A stretch of 64,000 bases of DNA from Cryptomeria japonica. Lineage: Eukaryota > Streptophyta > Pinopsida > Cupressales > Cupressaceae. The DNA lies in NCBI RefSeq assembly GCF_030272615.1, contig NC_081414.1:809943069-810007068 (forward strand), in the 5' to 3' direction. The notes under the pieces were generated by a model. It did no database searches and was not told where the DNA came from. It saw nothing but the letters and a program-made list of their open reading frames with translations. The position numbers and the translations under genes were made by a program. Of the stretch, positions 12,142 through 24,557 are shown piece by piece (the stretch's first letter is position 1; the number at the start of each line of letters is the position of its first letter).

Positions 12142-13740
12142 CAGAAGTGGCTGACAAAAACACTGATATTCAACAAAGTAGAAAACAATTTGTGAAGATA
12201 ATTTTTGGTCATAGAAATTTATGAGGGTTTGTAAAATAGGTCAAATGCACAGTGATATCATCTTTTTGAATATTATTGGTGTATTATATGTAACTTATAT
12301 GTTTGACATGTCAAAGTTTTGGTAAGCATTTGTTTCAAGAATTATATTATCACATTCAATTTTGGAGTATATACATTTATATTCTAACCAAAAAATTATG
12401 TAGCTACATCATTTAGTTTTATTCAATAATATATTTTTATTTGAATAAAAGATTTAAATTTTTGTTTAAAAAACCTTTTACATGACAGCCATCGGGGCAA
12501 AAATTTCAATCTCATAAGGATTAAGATTAAACAAAAAGCTAAAAACTAAGAAATTAGATAAATAGATGTGTTAAAAAAAGACAAACAAAAGCCCTGTAGA
12601 CAACAAGCTACTGTTGAGGGACTTTTAGGCCCTTAATGATCTCCCATTCTTTTTGTAAGAACTCAAGATTGCCTTCAAAAGACACCTCCCTATGAAAATG
12701 GAAGAACCAACAATGTCATTAGATTGATGAGGAGAGCAGGGATTATTTGTTGAGTGTTTAGATCTTTTGTGCACTTTTTGGTGGGGGATACCTTGGACCA
12801 AGAGCATTCCATCCCTTCTTGACCACTACTCCATTCTTCTTACGAGTTCTAACTGGAAGACCTAAATGGTAGTAGTCATGTTGTTGACAAAATCCATGCA
12901 ATAATCAATAATTTCCTAGATACTATTCATAAGGGTCCCCTATTTAGAAACCTTCTTTTCAAGTAGATGTTCCCATGTACTAATTATAATTGTTGTAACA
13001 AATGTATTTTGGATGCATTTTTCATTTAATTTTGTAGATATTTAAAGTATATCTTAATAATTGTACATGAAAATGATACAATCTTATATAAAGTCAAACT
13101 CCTTTACTTTGTCTATTTAATTTTTATTGACAAATAATTATATGCTAATTGGTACATCTTACTTCATTACGTCCACATTCTTATTTATCTAGCTTATGAT
13201 AGTAATAAGTACATGGTAGTAACGTTGGATAATTTTTGTAATTCTTATTGGGTTTATTAATTTAGTAGTTGCATTTCTTGACTTTCTTGTGTATCTTAAG
13301 CATTGCAGTTGGATTATGAGTGAATATTATTTTTTATTATATTAAGTGGGAAAGCGCGTCAACCTGTTATACATCCATATCAAAAACCATCATTCAAAAA
13401 ATAAAATGAAGGCTTCAGGATCATTCAAAAGATAAAACGAAGGCTTCAGGATTATATTAATAGTAGAAAACAACACAAAGAAACAAAAAATGGGGTACTA
13501 AGAGATATAGCCCCATCCATCAAGCATCTTCTTTAGTTCCAATCCCTTGGTGGATGAGGAAAATGTCTTATTTCTTTTGGCTTGAGCATCCACCACCTTC
13601 CCAAGAGCCTTTTTCTTTCTCTTTCTCTCAATATTATTGCCTATTTCTACCACCTCCATAGTTTCTTTCTACATCAATTTTTCGTTAATTCTTACTAGGT
13701 TCTACACACCATTCTCTAGGCATTAAATCTATTAACCATA
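12142..13740. repeat. Second copy of the MLO 3' unit
   Basis: Matches 8797-10560 with scattered substitutions and small indels, including the 'ctcccattcttttt' and 'cttttaggcccttaatga' stretches. It ends at about 13740, where the sequence jumps into an exon of MLO copy 2. No gene of its own is visible. Confidence 0.75.
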
Positions 13741-16073
13741 CAATTCATTAGATTTGTGCCCAAAGTGAAATACTCAACCTTACACCATATATTCATAAAA
13801 GTAAACTTTGTTACCATACTTATAAAATTTTAGATTGTATAGTTAATAAGAGACTTGTAGCTATGCATACATTTATTTTTGCAGGCTCACTTTGCTCCGC
13901 ATAGTAGATTTGATATACAAAAATATATATAAGGAGATCATTAGATGATGAATTTACTACTATTGTATCTATCAGGCATGCTTCGTAAATTCAATTCAAA
14001 AATTGTTACAATACATTTTGTATTATTCATTTCTCTAAATTAAATTGATTGCTCAAACAAATTATGTCATTGTGCGCAGTCCACCTCTATAGTTTTTTGC
14101 CATCTTATTTCTTCTTCTCAACAGAAGAGGTAAATCCAATTGACATTCTATTTTTATTTATATTACTTCTAATTGTTTAGGAGGCCGATAAGCATGAAAA
14201 CTAATTTGCAGGGTGGTTCACATTAAATTAATTGTAAGTGAAACCAACACTTTGATTCTCCTCTTTTTTAACAATATGCTATGTGAAAGTATCAATTCTC
14301 CTCTTTTTTAACAATATGCAATGTGAAAGTATCAAATTTTTAATTTGAACAGTAATTTAGATCTTTTTTACAATATGGAATGTGAAAGTATCGGATTTTT
14401 AATTTGAACAATAATTCAGATCTTTTTCACAATATGCAATGTAAAACTATCAAATTTTTAATTTGAACAATAATTTAGAAAGGCTAAAATATTTTTGATT
14501 CACAGTTTCTTTTGATAGTGGGGACAAAGCTTCAATTTATAATAACAAAAATGGCGTTAGATATCCAAGATAGAAATCCTGTTGTGCAAGGAGCTCCACT
14601 GATGAAGCCCAATGATCGACTATTTTGGTTTGGTTGACCGAAGTTGATTCATGGGCATGGGTAAGGAAGAAAAATCATCATCCAAATGTCCTCATATATC
14701 TACTTTTAGTTCATTTCAAATCTTGGCTTGATAGAATTTTCCCTCGCTTAACAAACGTACATTCATATGCGATGATTGATGCAGTATGAATATGGTCTGC
14801 AATCGTTTAAAAGGTAATATTTCTCTTAGGAAATGGTTTCCCAGAATCATAAGATCAAAAGCATGAAACCATATTGATTGTGAAAACCTGATATCATTAT
14901 AAAAAATTTTAACATCAATATTTAGAATTCTATAGAGACCCATTATCATCATGAATGATAAAACACATATCAATATTTAGTATCATGATGAATGAGGAAG
15001 CACATATAATTTAAAGAAAATTCTACAGTGTTTAGAGAAACTTTGTTGTCAATATTATACACATTTCTTGATCCACAATATTGCTAACTCAAAATGCATT
15101 TGTTTTCCATTAGGGTTGCAGTTCAAATACTTTGTAGCTATGTAACTCTCTGTCTATACGCTCTTGTGACACAGGTATGCATTAAGGTAGAAACAAACAC
15201 ATTTGATCTATACACATTTTAATATCGCTTGAAAATGAAATATGGGTTTTGTGATTGCAGCTAGGAACAAATATGAAAACAACCATAATTGAAGAAAGGG
15301 TAGCTACAGCTTTAAAGAACATTACACAAAAAAGGCATGATGATCTGTCAAGCGGACAAACTACTCCATATGAAGGATCTTCTCCAGTTCATTTTCTTCG
15401 CAAGTATCTAAGTTCAGGAGACTTAGAAAGTGCCCAAAATTTAGAGTTGGTTGAATATGATATTGAAGAAGATGCACCCTCCCCTTCTCACCATTCTCAC
15501 CACAATGATAATGAGAATTCAAATACTTTGTAGCTATGTAACTCTCCCTCTCTACGCTCTTGTGACACAGGTATGCATTAAGATAGAAACAAACACATTT
15601 GATTTACGCTCTTTTCAATACCATTGTGAGATGAAATATGGGTTTTGTGTTTGCAGCTAGGAACAAACATGAAAACAACCATATTTGATGAAAGAATAGC
15701 TACAGCTTTGAAGAAGTGGCACCAGAGAGAAAAGAAGAACATTAGACAAAAAAGACATGATGATCTGTCAAGTGGACAAACTACTCCATATGAAGGATCT
15801 TCTCCAATTCATCTTCTTCGCAAGTATCTAAGTTCAGGAGACTTAGAAAGTGCTCAAAATTTAGGGCAGGTTGAATATGATATTGAAGAAGATGCACCCT
15901 CCCCTTCTCACCACAATGCTAATGAGAATTCAAATGAAGAAATAGAGGAAGAGAAACAAGATGTTCAAACACTTGGGTTTGAGTTCAGCTTTGATCATTT
16001 TCAAAATGAAAATATAAACAACATTATCTATGCTTCTCACAAGGAGAGTGAATCATGTAAAGAGGGCCGTTAG
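13741..16073 (+). pseudogene. MLO-like gene copy 2, decayed, with duplicated 3' exons
   Basis: Remnants of the same exon series are visible in order: 13741-13800, 13885-13975, 14080-14129, about 14212-14232, 14506-14650, 14785-14806, 15114-15174 and 15261-15533, then a repeat of the last two (about 15519-15570 and 15657-16073). It is clearly a pseudogene: a frame change near 13913, TAG for the conserved Trp after PPL (about 14091), an internal loss in the GWFTFNW exon, TGA for Arg in FWFGRP (about 14636), loss of most of the [10 protein letters not shown] exon and a cut in the following one. One donor reads GC instead of GT (13976). The final exon pair at 15519-16073 is well preserved, including the calmodulin-binding LKKWHQREKK segment. 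The start lies inside an exon, so this copy is also truncated at its 5' side. Confidence 0.88.
15122..15917 (+). repeat. Direct tandem duplication of the last two MLO exons
   Basis: The segment from 'ttcaaatactttg' at 15122 to 15518 is repeated from 15519 on. The junction lies at a shared 'ttcaaa' within 'gagaattcaaatac', so the two arms joined at 6 bp of microhomology. The unit is about 397 bp and contains an exon, its donor, an intron, an acceptor and most of the last exon. The two copies differ: the first lacks part of the calmodulin-binding helix region. Confidence 0.8.
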
Positions 16074-16897
16074 CAGAGTTGGCCAACAAAAGCACTAATA
16101 TCATCTTTTTGAATATTATCAGTGTACTTTATGTAACTGGCATGTTTGACATGCCAATTTTTTTTAAAGAAATGCATTATTACATTCAATATTGGAGTAT
16201 ATACAATTATATTCTAACTAGGAAATAATAATAATTTTTTTTTGTAAGATATACCTTTTAAGTTGATCTAAATATAGTTATGTTATGCAAGTATATCATT
16301 CAAATTTATTTAACAATAGTTTTTAATTCAAATATAAAAATTTCATTTGTTTAAAAAAATAAAATTTCAACAACATAATGGAGAAACTAAAATTATAATT
16401 GTTTTGATTCGATAAGTGTCAGAAGGGCCCAAACGTGTTATATAATAGCCATCAAGGTAAAAAGTTTGGATCTGACAAGGAGTAAGCTTAAGCAAACAAC
16501 CAAAATCTAAGAAACAAGATAAATAGACAAAACTAGTAAAAGACTAGCAGATAGCTAACTATTATTTTGGGACTTCCAGCTCTTAATCGCCTCCCATTTT
16601 TGTAAGAACTTAAGATGGTATTCAAAAGGAACCTCCCTAAGAAAATAGAGGAACCAACAATGTCAATAGATTAATGGGGAGAGTGGGGATTCTCTGTTGA
16701 GCTTCTGGACCTTTTGTGCAACTATTTGAAAGGAAAAGATGAACCTAGAAAACTATTTGAAAAATAGTATGCACCTTCAATTTCCTACTTTTTATTTTGA
16801 ATTGGATTCTGATAATGTGATTTAATCACATACTACTAAGCTATTAAAGCGGAAACATACATTCTCCCACTTGTACAAAACCTTACCATGACCTATC
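16074..16897. repeat. Third, more diverged MLO 3' unit
   Basis: Recognisably related to 8797-9545 ('gccatcaaggtaaaaagtttggatct', 'gtggggattctctgttga') but with many changes. It is cut at 16898 by the Ty3/Gypsy LTR. The last ~170 bp before the LTR show nothing recognisable. No gene seen. Confidence 0.6.
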
Positions 16898-18467
16898 TGG
16901 TGCATGAGCACCTAGTTTTGAGTGCAATTTCTTCATTTTGGTGTGTTTGTTCATAGTTTAGTTTTTGATGGTGAATAAGAGTCTTCTCATAGGTCCTCAT
17001 ATTTTTGGGATATGCTCTGGTAGGTTGGATGTCCATAGGACCATGTATTTTCTCAATTTTGGCTTGTAAGCCCTTGTAAGCTTGAAATGGCATAATCATG
17101 CATTTTGATGTAAAATGTCTTGAAAAACCTTGTTTGGAATTGGGACATGTTAAGGTAGTGTTTTTTAGTCATCCTAGATGGTTTGGAAAAGAAAACAAAG
17201 CATGTAATGCAAAAATGCACTTTTTGGCAGAAGTTGTCAAAGTTGCTTGACAACATTTTGCAATGTTCAGCAACTGTTTGCAACTTTGAGCAAAGGATTA
17301 GTTAGGAAACTGATGGAGAGTTAGTTAGGAAAAAAATGACATATAAATTCCCCAAGAATGAATGTAATGAGTTTGGTGAACACCTGGAGAAGATTTGAAT
17401 ACAATTTGAAGACCATTTTTCAAGCTTTTACCTTATGTTTTCCAAGAATTAGAGTAGTAGTCCGTACTTCATGGATTGATTGCATTGATGTTATTTGATC
17501 ATTATTTTGTACATGTTCTTGTAGTGCTCAGAAAACATTTTTATTAGTTTTTTTGCAAATTTGAATTGAGTTCTTAATTTTGTTAGCTCTTGGCCCGAGT
17601 AAGGGTTTGAGAGGCCCAAACATGGTTCTAGCTTGAAGTCCTTTGATTTCTTCTCAATCACCCTCAGGACTTGAGCCATGGAACCTTTGTACAGTGTAAA
17701 TAGTCTTATTTTTATTTGGAGGTCATTGAAAGTCCATTGAGCATAATTTCCTAGGCGATCTCAGTCATAGCCCAATTAGGAAATGAATGAAATTATGCAA
17801 GTGCTTGCAGCGGTGAGAAGGGTTGGAGTTGCAGAGTGTTTGAAATGAACAAGTGGGGTATGGAAAAGCATATGTGAGAGTTTGGAGGTGTGACAGATCA
17901 AGAAAGACACCAAACCCTTGAAAAAAGACCAAAAAGAGTCTAAAACCCCTTAAAACAAGTCATTCTTGGGTTTCGTACATGTACGGTCAGACTGATATTT
18001 ATCATTTCATAAATCTTGAATTACTTCCAAAAGGGTACTCAGATAACTAAAGAGTTTATGTGGATCTTTCAAACAATTGTGAACAAATCCACAAAAACTG
18101 GTTAGGTAGGGCTAATTGGGACTCTAGGGCTACTAGGCCTAGAAAATAGGGAAAGGAAGGAGCAATGGGGAAATGGATCAAACCCAAACTAAAACATAGT
18201 TGATTGGCCTTGGAAAATATCATGAAAACCTACTACAAACTCTACAATAACTTTTTAGGAGTTTGATAGTGTAAGGTTGGATTCACCCTTGTGAATTTCA
18301 ACCATGCCTGAGCAACCAGTGAGCACATCTTGATTGGGAGCACTCCTAGAGAGTTTGGATTCTTAATTTGATTGATAGAATAGAGAAAAATTAAGAGAGA
18401 CCACTAAGAAAACACTTGACTACCCTTTGAAAAAGGATTGACTCTCTTTGAGTATACCTCCCCATCA
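16898..18467 (+). repeat. 5' LTR of the Ty3/Gypsy element
   Basis: Starts TGGTGCATGAGCACC, which matches the start of the 3' LTR at 23130 (TGGTGCAGGAGCACC), and ends just before the primer-binding site. Length about 1.57 kb. The right boundary is set by the CA at 18466-18467 and is approximate by a few bases. No insertion repeats can be tested because the right end of the element is missing. Confidence 0.75.
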
Positions 18468-18470
18468 TAG

Positions 18471-18482
18471 TGGTATCGGAGC
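18471..18482 (+). other. Primer-binding site of the Ty3/Gypsy element
   Basis: TGGTATCGGAGC follows the 5' LTR by three bases and resembles the tRNA-Met type site (TGGTATCAGAGC) common in plant LTR retrotransposons, with one difference. Confidence 0.7.
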
Positions 18483-18491
18483 AACCAAGAT

Positions 18492-19570
18492 TTGGGAAGA
18501 AGTCAATACATGACAGACACTAAATCCATAGGAGAGAATAATCTAAGGATGGTGACCAATGCAGAGTTAGCTAAGAAGGTAGAAGATCAAGAGGAAGAAA
18601 ATAGGATCCTCAGAGAAAGATTACTACAACTAGAGAGCAAACTAGACGCAGTTGAAGACAAAACTAAGAAAGTGACAATTAAGGTCAACGAAGGGACGGG
18701 TAAAGAATTTGTAGAAGAGGATAGAAATCCTAAACCAGACCCTATTCTACCTGAAGAACCTTTCCTTAAAGCAATCAAAGCCTTAGGAGAAAAATCCTTG
18801 GAAGGAGTGCCACCTTTTTGTGGAAAAGTGGAGCCTTAGGTAGTCTTGGAATGGATGGAGGGATTGGAGAATCACTTTGAATGTGATGGAATCAGTGAGG
18901 TACAAAAGGTGAAGGTGGCCAAGTCTATATTGAGAAGAGAAACCTTGACTTGGTGGAACTTTATCAAAGAAGAGAGGCAGAAAGAGGGTAAGAACCCAAT
19001 AGCTACTTGGAAAGGCATGTTAGCCAAGGTGAAAGAAGCATACATCCCTGAGGATTATGAGATCCAGTTGCACAAGAGGAGATAAAATTTGAGACAAAGA
19101 GACTTGGATGTGAGTAGCTACACTTAGGAATTTCATAAGTTGTGTCTAAGATCCAAGGTGGTAGAGGATGAGAGCATCAAGGTAGCTACATACTTGAATG
19201 GCTTAAGATGGAATATTCAAGAAGAATTAAGTTTGTTATGCCCTAATACTATGCATAAGTACTATCAATTGGCACTGAAAGTGGAGGAAAAGAGAAAGAA
19301 GAAACAAGAACAAAGCAATAGAGGCAGAGGTAGGGGAAGAGATGGTAGAGGTTAGAGAGGTAGCTTTGGTGGAAGAAGTGTAGACCCAAGATCCAAGTTC
19401 ATTGAGTAAAGTGGGGATTCCAATAGCAAGAGAAGCTATAGAGGAAGGGGATCTAGAAACTCTAGTAGAGGAAGGTCTAGTGGATCAGGAAGAGGGTCCT
19501 ATTTTGCCACCATGAAGTGCTACAATTGCCATCAACTTGGACACCCAGCCTATAGATTCCCTGAGAAGTC
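18492..19570 (+). mobile_element. gag region of the Ty3/Gypsy element (fossil)
   Basis: Coding-like sequence with an N-terminal charged coiled-coil segment (LAKKVEDQEEENRILRERL), a capsid-like segment (TWWNFIKEE; KVKEAYIPEDYE), an Arg/Gly-rich stretch and a zinc-knuckle-like motif (CYNCHQLGHPAYRF) near 19515. Order and content match plant Ty3/Gypsy Gag. Degenerate. Confidence 0.8.
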
Positions 19571-20379
19571 TTCTTCATCCCAAGGAGGTGAGAGGAGAGT
19601 AAATTATGCTCAAGAGGATGCAACAAACATGAAAGCATCAGAAGTGAGTTTGGATCTAGAGGTTAGAGAGAACCTTATGGTAAGAAGAGTCTTGATTAAA
19701 GAACCAGTTAAGGAGGAACCTAGCCAAAGGAGATCCTTGTTTAGAATAAAATGCATAATCATGGGAAAGGTATGTAGAGTGATGGTGGATTCAAGATCCA
19801 CATACAACATAGTGTCAGAGGAAGCGGTGAGTAAGCTCAATTTTCCAAGAAGACCACAAAGTGATCCCTATAGAGTCACATGGCTCAACAAGGGGCAACA
19901 TGTTCTTGTGAATGAAAAAACTTTGTTGGAGTTCACTATAGGAGGCTAAAAGGACAAAATCTTGTGTGATATCTTGCCCATGAATGCTTGCCATCTACTC
20001 TTGGGTAGGCCATGGCAATTTGATAGAAAGGCAATACACCATGGAGAGAAGAATGTTTATACCTTCCAAAAGGATGGAACCAACTACAAAATCTAGTCCA
20101 TAGAAGACCAATTAGAGGGTAGATCCAAAGGTTCTAATGTGTTGCTATTTAGTGAGAAAGCGTTCATCAACACACTCAAGGAGGGAGAGGAGTGGGATTT
20201 CCCATTGTTGTAAGGCCAAAAAAAGACAACAAAGAGAAGAAAGTGTGCATTCCTAAAGAAGAGTAGCAGGTCCTAAATCAGTTTAAGGACATCATTAGTG
20301 ATGGAACACTAGCTACATTTCCTCCTCAACGTGCCATAAGTCACCAAATTGATTTTATACTAGAGCTTCATTACCCAAT

Positions 20380-22450
20380 AAGGTAGCTTATAAAATGACA
20401 CCAGACCAGAATAAGGAGATAGCCAAGCAACTACAAGAAATCCTAGACAATGGACTAATCAGAAAGAGCATCAACCCATGTGCAGTACCCACCATTTTGG
20501 CTCCAAAGAAGGTAGGTACTTGGAGACTTTGCATTCATTCTAGAGCCATAAACTAGATTACTATCAGGTATAGATTTCCCATCCCAAGAATTGAAAACTT
20601 GATGGATTATTTGGGAGGTGCTAAATACTTCACCAAGATAGATCTCAAGAGTAGTTACCACCAAATCAGAATAAAGGAGGGTGATGAATGGAAGACAACC
20701 TTCAAGACCACTGAAGGACTCTATGAATGGCTTGTTATGGCATTTGGACTCACAAATTCTCCTAGCACATTCATGAGACTCATGACTAAAGTACTCAAGG
20801 ATTACATTGGTCAATTTGTTGTTGTTTACTTAGATGACATCTTAATTTTTAGGAAGTTTAAAGATGAACATCTTAAGCATATAGAAATTTGTATTGAGTA
20901 AACTATGTGATGAGCATCTAACCATCAATTTGGAGAAATGTGTGTTTATGAAACAGGAGTTGGTGTATCTTCGGTTTGTAGTCTGAAGAGGTGATTTGAA
21001 GATGGATACCTCTATGGTGGAAGCCATAATCAGTTTCCCTACACCTAAGACAACAAGTGAAGTAAGAGGTTTTCATGGTTTGGCTCAGTTTTCTAGAAAA
21101 TTCATCAGAGGGTTTAATGTCCACCAATGCATGAGACAATCAAGGGAGGTATGAGAACCAAGTTTGTATGGACAAAGGAAGCACAAAGGGGATTTGATCT
21201 CTTGAAGACAAAGGTGGCTACTCAACCGGTACTCATCCTACCAAGATTTGACAAGCTCTTCACCATTGAATGTGATACAAGCAACATAGCAGTTGGAGCA
21301 GTTTTAAGCCAAGACAATAGACTAGTTGCCTTTTCTAGTGAAAAGCTCAAAGATGCAAAGAAAAGGTATTCCTCCTATGATTTGGAATTGTATGCACTTA
21401 TCCAATCTCTTAGGGAATGGAGGCATTATTTTCTTCCTAAGGAATTTTTGGTTTACATTGATAATCAAGCTCTTAGCTTTCTTAACACTCAAGAAAAGTT
21501 AAACCATGGGCATATTAAATGGGTGGAGTATTTGCAATCATATACCTTTACCATTAAACACAAGAAAGGACAATGTAATAAGGTAGCTGATGCATTGGGT
21601 AGGAGGTTACTAACAGTGCAAGAAGTGCAGATCAAAAGCATTAGAGTGGATATCTTGAAGAATTTGTATGAAGAAGATGAAGACTTTGCTGCTTCCTACA
21701 AGGTTTGCTAAGAGTTTGGAAACTATTTTCATAGTGAATATGCAGATTAAACCTTGCAAGATGGCCTTTTGTTCAAAGCAGGACAACTATGTGTGCCTAA
21801 AGGGTCTATGAGAGAAAACTTGATGCAAGAGAAGCACAATGGATGCTTGAGTGGAAATTTTGGTTTGAATAAGACTTTGGAACTTGTCCAAAGATTCTAC
21901 TATTGGCCTAAAATGCAAAGAGATATTAGGAGATATGTGGAGAAATGTGTGGTTTGTCAAAGATCTAAGGGTACATCCTCCAATGTTGGTCTTTATCAGC
22001 CTTTACCTATTCCCAACTGGCCATGGCAATGTGTAAGTATGGACTTTGTTGTTGGTTTTCCTAAAACCAAATCAGGTTTTGATAGCATCTATGTTGTGGT
22101 AGATAGGTTTAGTAAGATGGCTCATTTTATTCCATGCAAGGTCACTCATGATGCTAGTCACATTTCTCACTTGTTTTTCAAGGAGCATATTAGAATCCAT
22201 GGTTTACCTATCAACATTATGTTAGATAGGGATGAAAAGTTTATTGGTCATTTTTGGAAGACTTTATGGCAAAGATTAGGTACTAACCTGTCTTTCAATT
22301 TAGCCTATCATCCCCAAATAGATGGCCAAACTGAGGTGGTCAATAGAACACTTGGAAATTTTCTTAGATGCCTGACAAAAGAGTATGGTCAAGCTTGGGA
22401 TCAGATCATCCTCCAAGCTGAGTTAAAGTGTGAATAGGTCCACCGGTAAA
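20380..22450 (+). mobile_element. RT, RNase H and integrase region of the Ty3/Gypsy element (fossil)
   Basis: Reverse transcriptase motifs include [25 protein letters not shown] and [11 protein letters not shown]. RNase H follows with ECDTSNIAVGAVLSQD and YALIQSLREWRHYF. Integrase shows an HHCC-type zinc finger (YVEKCVVCQRSKG) and catalytic-core landmarks (MDFVVGFPKT, YVVVDRFSKMAHF, YHPQIDGQTEVVNR). These are standard Ty3/Gypsy pol landmarks in the expected order. Degenerate. Confidence 0.88.
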
Positions 22451-23129
22451 ATCCCTTTTGAGATTGTGTATGGCATTCATCCTAGAGGTGTTTTAGAGCT
22501 CATAGATGTGGGAAAGATGGGGTAGTAGAGTAGAGATGCATTAGACATGGCTCAACCAATGAAAGAGGTTCATGAGAAGGTTAGGACAGCCCTATTAGAT
22601 ACTACTCAAAGAATCAAGGAAAGAGTAGATGAGAAAAGAAAAGATATCTAATTTTCTTTTGGTGACATGGTGATGGTTCATTTGAACAAGGCAAGGCTTC
22701 AAAAAGGTTTCCCTAGTAAGCTTCAGATGAGGAGGATATGTCCTTGCAAATTTTTGGCCAAATATGGCAATAATGCATATAAGATAGACCTACTCGGTGA
22801 TATGGCTTTGTCCCCCATTTTCAATGTGACAGATTTGATGTAGTATAAGGGCACACTTCCAGAAGAAGAAAGTAGAGTCTCAAAGGTCTCTCAAGCACTT
22901 TCAAACTTTCCCTTACCAGCTGCACCCATTCCCCAAGCCGAGAAGGTGTTATATTCTAGAGTTTTGAAGAAAACAAGGCATACCGCCTACATGGAGCACT
23001 TGATCAAATGGCAAGACGTTCCAACATCTGAGGCTACTTGGATACTTGAGGCAAAATTTTATAAGCATGGAGTTCCCATTTATTTTCTGCCTAAAGGAGT
23101 CACTTGACTTCTTTCTCATTGGGGGAGTA

Positions 23130-23202
23130 TGGTGCAGGAGCACCTAGTTTTGAGTGCAATATCTTCATTTTGGTGTGTTTGTTCATAGTTTGGTTTTGGA
23201 TG
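23130..23202 (+). repeat. Truncated 3' LTR of the Ty3/Gypsy element
   Basis: The first ~73 bp match the 5' LTR start with only a few differences, then similarity stops abruptly at the end of a Copia-type LTR lying on the other strand. Confidence 0.75.
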
Positions 23203-23779
23203 TTGAACATGCCATGATACTAAGAGGGGGGGTGAGTCAATATTCCCCAAACATAACACTCTAATATTTTGTTACTTAATTTGATCTCAATGAACCTTAG
23301 CATGAAATGATATAAGTAGTTGAAATGAAATCCAAAACATACACATACATAAGAGAGACACTAGACTTTTATACGTGGAAAAATTAAATGGGAAAAACTG
23401 TGGAGAGGGTTAACTCAAGATAATATAACTAGTTATATGAGATTACAAAAATGGCTCACTACTAGAGGGCTCACTACCTAGAATACAATGACTTACTGTC
23501 GGAAGGCTCACTGCCAAGAAAAATAAGAATGAACTAGAGAAAATAGCATCTACATATGCATGGGATAAGTTCCAATTAAGCTAAGAGATCACATCAATTG
23601 CTTGTAGTAGATATGGTTAAGAATCTCTACAACTCATTTACTATCTGCCTACTCCAATCCACTCACACTCAAAATACTATCATACTAAATCTATCCTTCT
23701 TCTTCAGCGACAAATATCAACTCTCTCACTCTATTGCTCATCACCTTCTTTTCACTCATACTATGGTTCATGTACAAAC

Positions 23780-23819
<40 letters not shown>

Positions 23820-24557
23820 ATATATATATATGTATATGTATGTATATATGTCTACACCAATCAAAATATACATCAATTTGGACTCAAGAACACTTTCCTC
23901 AAAGATATTCCAATGGTCAGATCACACACTACAAGCACGAGAACAAAAAATAATGAGAGCATTCAAGGTCGGCCTGACCTAGAATGAAAATTCCTCAAAT
24001 ATCCATAAGAACATGCTTTTGAAGCATAAAGAATAGTTAAAGACATGAATAATAGATCATCAAAAGGATTATCATTAGAAATAAAAATTTGGAGGAAACC
24101 GGAGCTCATAGAACTGTCAAACACTGCACAACCAAATATATTTCTAGAGCACATCTAGAGCATGAATTTCAGAGCACCAAAACTTGAATACAAAACCCTT
24201 AAGCAATGAAAACCAACATATCAAAAATGTTATAACATATCTGCAATGAGACAAAGATGTGAATCATTGTAATTCAGAAAAATATCCACTAAATACCACT
24301 AGATTGTATTATCACTACTACATATACATCCAAATCATGAAACTTAATTGCCACAATCAACACCAAACTTAAGAGATCAAGGTAAACATATCCATATACA
24401 ATTCTGGAGCAATAAACATATTAGCAATACATTTGCAACAATAGGGACCTCCATCTTTATATATACATAATTATCTTCCACTATTCGGCATCATATATGG
24501 ACCAATTTGGATCACTAGGTTTGACATCAATGACAACAAAGACATATATTTCTAACA
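23203..24557 (-). mobile_element. Copia-type LTR, minus orientation
   Basis: On the minus strand a purine tract (aaaaggggggagat, about 24558-24571) is followed by TGTTAGAAATATATG, the usual start of a 3' LTR in SIRE/Maximus-like Copia elements. About 1.35 kb later comes the 'gactcaccccccctcttagtat' stretch typical of the far end of such LTRs. It truncates the Ty3/Gypsy 3' LTR. It contains a (TA)n microsatellite. The right boundary is better supported than the left one. Confidence 0.65.
23783..23850. repeat. (TA)n microsatellite
   Basis: A near-perfect run of TA dinucleotides with a short 'tttta' interruption and a 'tgtatatgtatg' tail, lying inside the minus-strand Copia-type LTR. Likely variable in length. 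Confidence 0.95.

Larger units (their letters stand above)
16898..23202 (+). mobile_element. Degenerate Ty3/Gypsy (chromovirus-like) retrotransposon
   Basis: A plus-strand element with 5' LTR (16898-18467), primer-binding site (18471-18482), gag (about 18492-19570), protease (about 19740-19950), reverse transcriptase with YLDD at 20827-20838, RNase H (about 21190-21500), integrase (about 21790-22450) and a chromodomain-like C-terminus (about 22970-23050, with HLIKWQDVPTSEATW). A purine-rich tract (gggggagta) precedes the 3' LTR, of which only the first ~73 bp remain before a Copia-type LTR takes over at about 23203. The gag-PR-RT-RH-IN order and the chromodomain place it in Ty3/Gypsy chromoviruses; the clade is not resolved. 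The coding region is broken in roughly ten or more places and is a fossil. It inserted into the 3' unit of MLO copy 2. Confidence 0.9.

Noticed and set aside
18471-18482. tRNA-like match considered as a tRNA gene
   Set aside because: Only a 12-base primer-binding match next to an LTR; no cloverleaf sequence.
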